From: Chitinivorax tropicus
Lineage (GTDB): Bacteria > Pseudomonadota > Gammaproteobacteria > Burkholderiales > SCOH01
Assembly: GCF_014202905.1 (NCBI RefSeq)
Contig: NZ_JACHHY010000008.1
Span: 130,900-184,416 of the forward strand
DNA: 53,517 nucleotides
Direction of reading: 5' to 3'
Positions within the stretch are counted from its first letter, which is position 1. Every line of letters begins with the position of its first letter. The position numbers and the translations under genes are program-made. The notes below the pieces were generated by a model. It was not told the DNA's origin and searched no databases. It saw only the letters and a list, made by a program, of their open reading frames with translations. Below, in pieces: positions 47,580-53,517 of the stretch.

Positions 47580-47610
47580 AGGTCGGTTCTGCATTGATGC
47601 AGGCCGACCT
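47580..47610. other. Long hairpin between ychF and the formyltransferase gene
   Basis: A 7-bp outer stem AGGTCGG / CCGACCT and a 5-bp inner stem CTGCA / TGCAG around TTGA, with a small asymmetric bulge. It lies 22 bases after the minus-strand formyltransferase stop. There is no T run on either side, so any terminator role is uncertain. Confidence 0.55.
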
Positions 47611-47632
47611 GTTGGGCTGATGCCATGTCAGC

Positions 47633-48475
47633 CTAGCCTTCTACCTCGCACAATAATTCATGCATTTGGTACAGCCCGTCACGCATTGTTGGGAACAGGC
47701 TGTGGTGGAAGTTGTTCCAGCGCAGCTCCAGTATTGTGTCGTCGGGGTGGATGTCGGTATTGAGCGAATCCACGATGACCTCGCCTGAGTCGATACCGTT
47801 GTCTACCAAGTGAAAGGATGCCCCGGTTTTGAATAAGGGGGGCGTGGGTTGGGCCTGCATGGTGGTCCAGTTGGTTACTTTCTGGCCGCGTGCGCACCAT
47901 AGTGCATCCAAGGTTGCGGTGGCGCCACGTCTTTCGTAGGGGGAGTCTAGGCGGGTGATGCCGGGGTGGATATTCACTATACGCCCACGATAAGGGGCAC
48001 CTGGTCTGACCAGTTCGTCCAAAATCACCAGTAAGCCATCGAGCAATACCAGGTCTGCGCCGATATCGTCCAGGCGTGCTTTCAAGCGGCGCTCGAATGC
48101 CTGCTTTCCCTGCGTGCGTCCAGGATGCGCCAACGGCAGTTTGCGGTAGGTCGATGGAATGGGTTCCAGCAGGTTGTTCAGTGGTACGCCTTGTACAGAC
48201 AGGTTCTGCGGGTATATCCATAGACCGTCTGCCTGTGGCTTGAAGCCAAATCGCCCTAATTTGTCACGATCACGTGGGGACTCTGGATCGTCATCATAGA
48301 TGATGGCCTCCAGTGACCATTTGGCCCCAAGGTCGGTGTGATTCAGCTGTTCTACCAAGTATTCCAGTGGTGAGGGCATGTAGCGTAACTCCCCTTTGTA
48401 AGGCACCTGCTGGCCAGCTAAGTCGGCAGCTGCATTGCGGAGGGAAAACAGATAAACCAGTTTCTTCTTGCTCAC
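47633..48475 (-). CDS. pvdF: N5-hydroxyornithine formyltransferase (PvdF-like)
   Basis: A 280-residue enzyme of the folate-dependent formyltransferase group. It strongly recalls PvdF of the pyoverdine pathway, which formylates N5-hydroxyornithine to give a hydroxamate iron ligand. Shared-looking parts are KKLVYLFSLRNAAADLAGQQ, YDDDPESPRDRDKLGRFGF, LVLLDGLLVILDELVRPGAP, IVNIHPGITRLDSPYERRGA and GIDSGEVIVDSLNTDI. The start is a GTG with AAGGAAAGG upstream. It stands near a TonB receptor and an NRPS end, so a hydroxamate siderophore is likely. The ornithine hydroxylase expected as its partner is not in the window. Confidence 0.88.
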   Translation of the reverse strand: MSKKKLVYLFSLRNAAADLAGQQVPYKGELRYMPSPLEYLVEQLNHTDLGAKWSLEAIIYDDDPESPRDRDKLGRFGFKPQADGLWIYPQNLSVQGVPLNNLLEPIPSTYRKLPLAHPGRTQGKQAFERRLKARLDDIGADLVLLDGLLVILDELVRPGAPYRGRIVNIHPGITRLDSPYERRGATATLDALWCARGQKVTNWTTMQAQPTPPLFKTGASFHLVDNGIDSGEVIVDSLNTDIHPDDTILELRWNNFHHSLFPTMRDGLYQMHELLCEVEG

Positions 48476-48910
48476 GGCCTTTCCTTGTTTGTGATGTCTT
48501 GTCTGTCAGGACGGCTAGGGTGGGCATTTGTTTACTCATGTTGCCCGACGCTATCTGTATTGCGGCTACTTTGACCGAGTTTGGCTGCTGATGCGGGTCT
48601 TGCATGCCTTTGCAGGTGAGATGGCGCAGGTGTGTTTTGAGATGGCCGAGGATGGCTTGCTTGTCGATGATGGATGGCTTGCCATGATCATGTGTGCTAG
48701 GCAGCGGTGTGTTGCATGCGGAGCGGATGAGGGCAGGACGTATGACATTGGGTTGGATGATGGCTCGGCTTTGGTCTTGAGGCAGCTACTATTGCTGTCA
48801 ACGCTTCCATTACTTTGTTGTAATGATAGTGATTCTTGTTTATATTCTCATTCTTTTTATGCTCCCGGCAATTGCTGTGCGCGTTCTATCTCCAATGAAT
48901 GAGGAAGCGT
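48476..48910. other. Divergent region, formyltransferase / TonB receptor
   Basis: About 430 bases. The left part (48590-48780) is a GATGG-rich stretch with a repeated GATGGCTTGC and no credible gene. The right part from about 48795 is AT-rich and should hold the promoter of the receptor gene, with a Fur-box-like site. Confidence 0.45.
48820..48838 (+). promoter_or_regulatory. Fur-box-like site before the TonB receptor gene
   Basis: TGTAATGATAGTGATTCTT matches the 19-bp consensus GATAATGATAATCATTATC at 13 positions. It lies about 70 bases upstream of the receptor start in the only AT-rich part of the region. Iron repression by Fur is expected for such receptors; binding here is an inference. 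Confidence 0.55.
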
Positions 48911-51031
48911 ATGTATTATCGTTCCACTCCACATCCGACTGGCATCGCTGTACTGTTGGCGTTGAGCGCCAGTGCCTTCGCAAATGAGGTCACCTTACCC
49001 CCTGTCACCATTTCAGCAAATGGGTCGCCAACCGAGCAATCCGCGACTGGCCGGGTGAAGGGTTATGTCGCCAAGAGCAGCGCTACTGCTGGCCGTATCG
49101 CGGCTGATCAGGTCGAGATTGCCCAATCCTTGAGCATTGTGGGCCAGGATGAGATGAAGGCTCGCGGGGTGGTCACCTCTGAGGAGGCGATCCGCTATAC
49201 CCCAGGGGTGAATGTTGCGCCGTGGGGCTACGATGAACGCGGGACGACTTTGTTCACGTTAAGAGGTTTTTCGAACCCGGCGGGTGCATATCTTGATGGC
49301 TTGCATCAGTTCGCTGGTGGGTTTGGTACGCATATCTTCGAGACGTATGGTATGGAGCGGATCGAGGTATTGAGAGGTGCTGCTTCTGTCATGGTCGGGG
49401 ACAGTGAAGTCAGTGGCATCGTCAACCATGTCAGTAAGCGTCCACGGCGGGAGATGATCAACGAAGTCGGTGTTGGACTGGGTGATGCCGCCCAGAAGGA
49501 ATTACGCACCGACTTGGGTGGTGAGGTGGCCGGGGAGCGGAATGTGCAATACCGGTTGACGGCGCGGGCGGCTGAGAATGGTTCTCGTGCGGATTTCCAC
49601 GGCGCGGATGCGAAAGACAGTCGTCATTACTATGTGGCCCCCACCATCAGCTGGCAGCCGATTGCGGGTTTGAATCTGACGCTGTTGGCATCACTACGCG
49701 ACAATAAGGGGCCAGCGCACAACCTGGAATATATCCATGCTGACCAAAGCCGCAGCAGGGTGCTCGTGACCGATCCACATTTCAGCCAATTCAATCACCA
49801 GCAATCTCGGCTGGCATTGGAAACGACCTATCAATTCGCGGATGGCTGGCATTATCGCCAGCAGCTGGCCACGGCAAAAGTTGATGCCCGCACCGATGCC
49901 GCCTGGCTATTGGCGGGCCAAGGCAGTGCTGATCCGGATGGCAATGTGTCACGCTACGCATCCCGCTATCAGGATGGATTACGTAACAGAAACTGGGTGC
50001 ACCAGATCGAGGGCCGTTTCCAGACCGGTGGTGTCCAGCATGCGCTGGCGGCGGGAATCGATTGGCATCGATACCTTGGCGACAACCGTACCAGCTATGG
50101 CGCGGCGCCTGACATCAATATCCGGAATCCGGTTTATCGCCCCATTGACCAAGACAGCTTGGTCTTGTCCAGGGCTGGCACGGAGCGGGTGAGCCAGACA
50201 GGTTGGTTTGTCCAGGACAGATTGCAGATCGGTGCATGGGGGGCGGACTTGGCCTTGCGCCATGACAAGGTTCGCAAACAGACACATGTGACGACCAGCA
50301 TGTCGGCGCCGGACGATACCCACACCAGCCAACGGAATCAGGCAACCACAGGCCGCCTGGGTATCAATCATCGGTTGGATAATGGTCTGGTACCTTACCT
50401 GAACTACGGCACGTCATTCCAGACACAAGTAGGTCAAGACCGAGAGGGAAGACATTTCCAACCGGCAAAAGGTAAGCAGATCGAGGGTGGGGTCAAGTAT
50501 CAGACATCAGATGGCCAATCCTTGCTGACCGCTGCCGTGTTTGATCAAACCAAGGAAAACGTTCTGACGCCCGACCCAGTTGATCAGAATTTCTCGGTGC
50601 AGACTGGCGAGGTGCGGGTGAAGGGCATCGAGCTGGAAGCGCGCTACGCCCTTACCAAAGAGTTGAATCTGCTGGCCAGCTACAGCCACATCGACACCAA
50701 GGTCAGCCGTAGCAATGGTCAGAATCTGGGTAAGCAGCTGACCTTGTCGCCCAAGGAGATGGCGTCACTCTGGCTGGATTATTCCCTGCCGCAAGGCTGG
50801 GGGGTGGGGATCGGCGGGCGTTATAAGGGCAAGGATTTTGCTGATGAGGGCAATACACTGGTCAATCCTGCCCGTACCCTGGTGGATGCAGCAGTATGGT
50901 ACAAGCATGGCCCGTGGCATGCCCGCTTGAATGTCAGCAATCTGGGGGATCAGGACTACATCACCAACCTGGGTTGGGGCTCGCCTGCCCAGGGGCGGAA
51001 GATCAACCTCAATGTCGATTATAAGTTCTGA
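48911..51031 (+). CDS. TonB-dependent siderophore receptor
   Basis: A 706-residue outer-membrane receptor. A signal peptide (TGIAVLLALSASAFA) is followed by a plug domain from about 40-180 (QSLSIVGQDEMKARGVVTSEEAIRYTPGV in two parts, TLFTLRGFS, MERIEVLRGAASVMVG and SGIVNHVSKRP) and a 22-strand barrel, ending in the typical RKINLNVDYKF with terminal Phe. By type it is in the FpvA/FhuA/FoxA group for hydroxamates. A possible TonB box is VTLPPVTISA. The start was chosen for GAGGA before this ATG; another ATG lies four codons earlier. It should import the siderophore made by the nearby genes. Confidence 0.94.
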   Translation: MYYRSTPHPTGIAVLLALSASAFANEVTLPPVTISANGSPTEQSATGRVKGYVAKSSATAGRIAADQVEIAQSLSIVGQDEMKARGVVTSEEAIRYTPGVNVAPWGYDERGTTLFTLRGFSNPAGAYLDGLHQFAGGFGTHIFETYGMERIEVLRGAASVMVGDSEVSGIVNHVSKRPRREMINEVGVGLGDAAQKELRTDLGGEVAGERNVQYRLTARAAENGSRADFHGADAKDSRHYYVAPTISWQPIAGLNLTLLASLRDNKGPAHNLEYIHADQSRSRVLVTDPHFSQFNHQQSRLALETTYQFADGWHYRQQLATAKVDARTDAAWLLAGQGSADPDGNVSRYASRYQDGLRNRNWVHQIEGRFQTGGVQHALAAGIDWHRYLGDNRTSYGAAPDINIRNPVYRPIDQDSLVLSRAGTERVSQTGWFVQDRLQIGAWGADLALRHDKVRKQTHVTTSMSAPDDTHTSQRNQATTGRLGINHRLDNGLVPYLNYGTSFQTQVGQDREGRHFQPAKGKQIEGGVKYQTSDGQSLLTAAVFDQTKENVLTPDPVDQNFSVQTGEVRVKGIELEARYALTKELNLLASYSHIDTKVSRSNGQNLGKQLTLSPKEMASLWLDYSLPQGWGVGIGGRYKGKDFADEGNTLVNPARTLVDAAVWYKHGPWHARLNVSNLGDQDYITNLGWGSPAQGRKINLNVDYKF

Positions 51032-51096
51032 TCGATCTGCAGCTGGCGGCCAGCCTTGTTGAAGGGTTGGCCGCATCACCTCCAAGGGAATGATCA

Positions 51097-52233
51097 ATGT
51101 CACCTCCGACATTACGTTTTTGGCATTGGCTGCACAAATGGAGCAGCCTGATCTCTACCCTGTTCATGCTTCTGGTCTGTCTGACCGGTCTGCCGCTTAT
51201 ATTTCTGCACGAAATCAACGACCTGTCTGGTCGGTCCCCGGTGTTGCAGCCGGTGGCGGCGGATGTGGTCGATGTGCCGCTGCAGCAGCTGGAGCAGGCG
51301 GGCCAACGGTTGCACCCAGGCTTTAAGCCGCATGTGCTGATCCGCGACCATGAGCAACCGATCTGGATACTGGGCTTGGCGAACCAGGCCGATCACAAGC
51401 AGTCGGTTGAACTGTATCTGGATAGCCGGACGGCACAGCCATTGGTGCATCATTACGAGCAGGATTTCGTCTGGCTTTTGTGGAAACTGCATACTGATCT
51501 GCTGGTGGGCTTACCGGGCACGTTATTCCTTGGCCTGATGGGGGGGCTGATGCTGGTGGCCATTGTCTCCGGCGTGGTGCTGTATGCGCCCTTCATGCGC
51601 AAATTGCCTTTTGGCACGGTCAGGCGCATGCGTAGCCGCCACATCCGCTGGCTGGACTGGCACAATCTGCTAGGAATCGTTATTGCGCTGTGGCTGACAG
51701 TGGTGGGGTTGACCGGGGTGATCAATACGCTGGTGACGCCGATGAGTTATCTGTGGCAGCAACAGGAACTGGCTTCCATGACTGCTGCCTACCATGGTCA
51801 GGCCCCTGTCGCACAGCCGTTGTCCGCGCAGTATGCGGTGGAGGCGGCGACACGCCTGCTGCCGGATAAATCGGTCAATTCCGTCTATTACCCTGACCCA
51901 GACGAAGGCAGCCCCCATCATTTCATCGTGTTGATGCAGGGTAGGGAAGCGGTCAGCCAATATCTGTTGACGCCGGTGTTGGTGGATGCACGTACCGGGC
52001 AGGTGACAGACAGCCGGGCCATGCCCTGGTACCTGCAAATGCTGATGCTGTCCAAGCCGCTGCATTTTGGTGACTATGGTGGCATGCCGTTGAAAGTCCT
52101 CTGGACCTTGCTGGATATCGCGTGCATCGTCGTACTGGGTAGTGGCCTGTATCTATGGTGGCGAAAGCATCGTCTGGTACATACTCAGGCTGGGCAGGCC
52201 ATCGATACGGTCTTTGCGGAGGAGCAGGCATGA
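51097..52233 (+). CDS. PepSY-TM membrane protein (siderophore-iron reductase type)
   Basis: A 378-residue inner-membrane protein with the PepSY_TM layout: a first helix (about 16-37), a periplasmic part with PepSY-like strands, a helix pair around 148-168 and 188-215 (HNLLGIVIALWLTVVGLTGV), a second periplasmic part, and a last helix near 340-360 followed by WWRKHR. Histidines at LHKWSS, HTDLL and HNLLG could hold haem or iron. Relatives such as FoxB and PiuB reduce or handle ferric siderophores. AAGGGA precedes the ATG. It lies 65 bases behind the receptor gene and is coupled to the small gene that follows. Confidence 0.88.
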   Translation: MSPPTLRFWHWLHKWSSLISTLFMLLVCLTGLPLIFLHEINDLSGRSPVLQPVAADVVDVPLQQLEQAGQRLHPGFKPHVLIRDHEQPIWILGLANQADHKQSVELYLDSRTAQPLVHHYEQDFVWLLWKLHTDLLVGLPGTLFLGLMGGLMLVAIVSGVVLYAPFMRKLPFGTVRRMRSRHIRWLDWHNLLGIVIALWLTVVGLTGVINTLVTPMSYLWQQQELASMTAAYHGQAPVAQPLSAQYAVEAATRLLPDKSVNSVYYPDPDEGSPHHFIVLMQGREAVSQYLLTPVLVDARTGQVTDSRAMPWYLQMLMLSKPLHFGDYGGMPLKVLWTLLDIACIVVLGSGLYLWWRKHRLVHTQAGQAIDTVFAEEQA

Positions 52234-52400
52234 GACTGACGTTGTGGCATGTATTTCGTCAACCTTTGCTACTGGCTGTCTTGACGCTGGTTGGGCTGCT
52301 ATCGGCCTTGCTGGGAGAGGGCGTGTGGGACTGGGTGTCCTGGCTGAGCCTCGGTTGGGTCTGCGCGGTGGGTGGGTTCCACAGTTTACGCAATCAATAG
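52230..52400 (+). CDS. Small membrane protein, 56 residues
   Basis: A 56-residue protein with two hydrophobic helices (LLLAVLTLVGLLSALL and WLSLGWVCAVGGF). The ATG overlaps the stop of the PepSY-TM gene as ATGA, so it is translated with it. I do not recognise a named family. Coupling and membrane character suggest a partner of the PepSY-TM protein in iron-siderophore handling (inference). Confidence 0.8.
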   Translation: MRLTLWHVFRQPLLLAVLTLVGLLSALLGEGVWDWVSWLSLGWVCAVGGFHSLRNQ

Positions 52401-52478
52401 TGAGATGATCCGTGGTGGCCAGCCTTCCCTGGCGATCCGGCACGGGCTGTGAGACGCCGCATGCCTGGATCAATCGGG

Positions 52479-52494
52479 AGGGCTGGCCAGCCCT
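52479..52494. repeat. 16-bp perfect palindrome between convergent genes
   Basis: AGGGCTGGCCAGCCCT, with a second copy of its core TGGCCAGCC at 52416-52424. It lies between the convergent small membrane gene and the NRPS gene and may fold as a short hairpin; it has no long T run. Confidence 0.5.
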
Positions 52495-52506
52495 GTTCAT
52501 ACAAAG

Positions 52507-53517
52507 TCAGTCGAGGCTCTCCAGCCTCATGGCCAGCGCTGACAAAAATGGCTCACTGTGGATGATATTCATATGCGTCAGATCTGGCAGTAGCGACCGA
52601 CTTGCCAAGGCAGCGTCTGCTGGCCAGTCAAATGGATTGTCAGTGCTGCCGGCCTGCCAGGCGTGTAAGGTCAAGCCTGCAGGCTGATGTTGCCAGCCAT
52701 CCAAAACTGTTGCCGACTCCATTTGCATCCACAGTTTGCTTTCTTCTGCATCGATCCCTTCACCATCGAGTGGCATCACGCCCTCCGCTTGCAAGATCGC
52801 CTGATGGCAAAGCTTCAGACGTTGCGGCGACATGCGAGCCAGCAGCTGCCGCCAGCGATGCGACATCGTGGATTGCGCCAGCCACGCATCACACAACAGC
52901 TTGGCGCGCGATTCATCTGAGGGGGAGAGGTGGATTGGATAGGCCCGGTTGTCTACCACATCCACCATCCCGATCAGGCCAACGTCAACCCGGCCATGCA
53001 AGCGAGAAGCCACCTCATAGGCCAGATGACCACCAATCGACCAGCCCAGCAGATGGCATCTGCCCCCCCCGACCACGCTCTGAATATAGTCGGCAGCCTC
53101 GTCTGCAATCCGCGCAATGTCGAAGCCAGCCCAGCGAGGTGGCGTCAACACATGGCTGCTGAAGCAATGCACGGGCCTGATGTGTTGCTGTGATGAAATG
53201 ATGGCGCCAAATTCGCTGCCATTGACTTGCAGGCCAGGCAGAATGAACAGGGGCCACCCCTTGGCATGATCGTTGCGGACAGTGACTTGAATGCTGGTGC
53301 GGGCTGGCCGTCGCTCAAGAGTTGTCGCCATGGCCGACAAGTTGGGCTCCCGCATCAGCTCCAGCAACGTTAAGCTGTCTTCACCAAACTGCCGGTGAAT
53401 CCGCTCCAACAAGGTCAACGCCAGCAGCGAATGGCCGCCGAGCGCAAAGAAACTATCGTGTCGCCCGACGCGCTCGACCCCCAGCACCTCGGCCCAGAGA
53501 GCGGCGAGACGGGTTTC
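52507..53517 (-). CDS. NRPS C-terminal carrier and thioesterase domains, partial
   Basis: The last 336 residues of a non-ribosomal peptide synthetase that continues past the right edge. The frame is open to the edge. Residues 1-70 are a peptidyl carrier domain (LAALWAEVLGVERVGRHDSFF in two parts, then FALGGHSLLAL with the phosphopantetheine Ser). After a linker of about 25 residues comes a type I thioesterase (WPLFILPGLQVNG, then the nucleophile elbow HLLGWSIGGHLAYEVA, and the late His in LPDLTHMNIIHSEPF). It should release the finished peptide. With the PvdF-like gene and receptor this is most likely a hydroxamate siderophore synthetase (inference). Confidence 0.92.
   Translation of the reverse strand, partial: ETRLAALWAEVLGVERVGRHDSFFALGGHSLLALTLLERIHRQFGEDSLTLLELMREPNLSAMATTLERRPARTSIQVTVRNDHAKGWPLFILPGLQVNGSEFGAIISSQQHIRPVHCFSSHVLTPPRWAGFDIARIADEAADYIQSVVGGGRCHLLGWSIGGHLAYEVASRLHGRVDVGLIGMVDVVDNRAYPIHLSPSDESRAKLLCDAWLAQSTMSHRWRQLLARMSPQRLKLCHQAILQAEGVMPLDGEGIDAEESKLWMQMESATVLDGWQHQPAGLTLHAWQAGSTDNPFDWPADAALASRSLLPDLTHMNIIHSEPFLSALAMRLESLD

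Noticed and set aside
48528-48902. Plus-strand open frame of 124 residues before the TonB receptor
   Set aside because: No ribosome site; Cys-rich low-grade sequence that runs through the AT-rich promoter and Fur-like region and overlaps the receptor start.

Overview
The window reads as a chromosomal stretch of a free-living betaproteobacterium, most likely Neisseriales or a near relative. This rests on gene orders and families: a dadA-alr unit with a divergent Lrp regulator, nadD-rsfS-rlmH-maf-rng, TPR lipoprotein-lolB-ispE-tRNA-Gln-prs-rplY-pth-ychF, lptF/lptG beside pepA-holC, and a PPi-type phosphofructokinase. LPS genes (lptFG, lpxK, kdsB), lolB and a TonB receptor show a Gram-negative envelope. 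I cannot name a species. Nearly all of the window is ordinary coding DNA. I see no transposase, integrase, prophage or CRISPR array.

Layout. 1-5.4 kb: an acidic repeat-bearing protein cut by the left edge, holC and pepA on the minus strand, divergent from lptF-lptG, then an RDD membrane protein. 5.8-12.1 kb: branched-chain amino acid synthesis, ilvB-ilvH-ilvC, then pssA, then a leuA gene that carries an in-frame N-terminal helix-turn-helix domain. 12.2-17.3 kb: an Lrp-type regulator, then nadD-rsfS-rlmH-maf-rng-dgkA. 17.5-21.4 kb: a glycine-zipper envelope protein, a translationally coupled PepSY / response regulator / sensor kinase operon, and a periplasmic binding protein. 21.5-26.7 kb: clpB with a clear heat-shock promoter, an alpha/beta hydrolase and an unrecognised three-TM protein. 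27.1-30.3 kb: D-alanine catabolism (alr-dadA with divergent dadR). 30.3-37.0 kb: srkA, PPi-type phosphofructokinase, HAD hydrolase, isochorismatase-like hydrolase, adk, kdsB, a Trm112-like protein and lpxK. 37.1-40.0 kb: a dynamin-like GTPase and mutM. 40.5-47.4 kb: TPR lipoprotein, lolB, ispE, tRNA-Gln, prs, rplY, pth, ychF. 47.6-53.5 kb: the accessory part, a hydroxamate siderophore locus with a PvdF-like hydroxyornithine formyltransferase, a TonB-dependent receptor behind a Fur-box-like site, a PepSY membrane protein with a coupled 56-residue membrane protein, and the last carrier and thioesterase domains of an NRPS that continues past the right edge.

The most unusual item is the HTH-LeuA fusion. 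Its reading frame starts at a good Shine-Dalgarno sequence, behind a TTGACA promoter whose predicted start point lies inside a perfect 8-bp dyad. This is the arrangement expected if the biosynthetic enzyme represses its own gene. Other points worth a look are a phosphofructokinase with a mixed ATP/PPi active-site signature, a terminator hairpin pressed against the start codon of rng, a 12-bp perfect hairpin in the dadA leader, and the siderophore locus at the edge. All assignments come from reading translated sequence and motifs; no database search was run.
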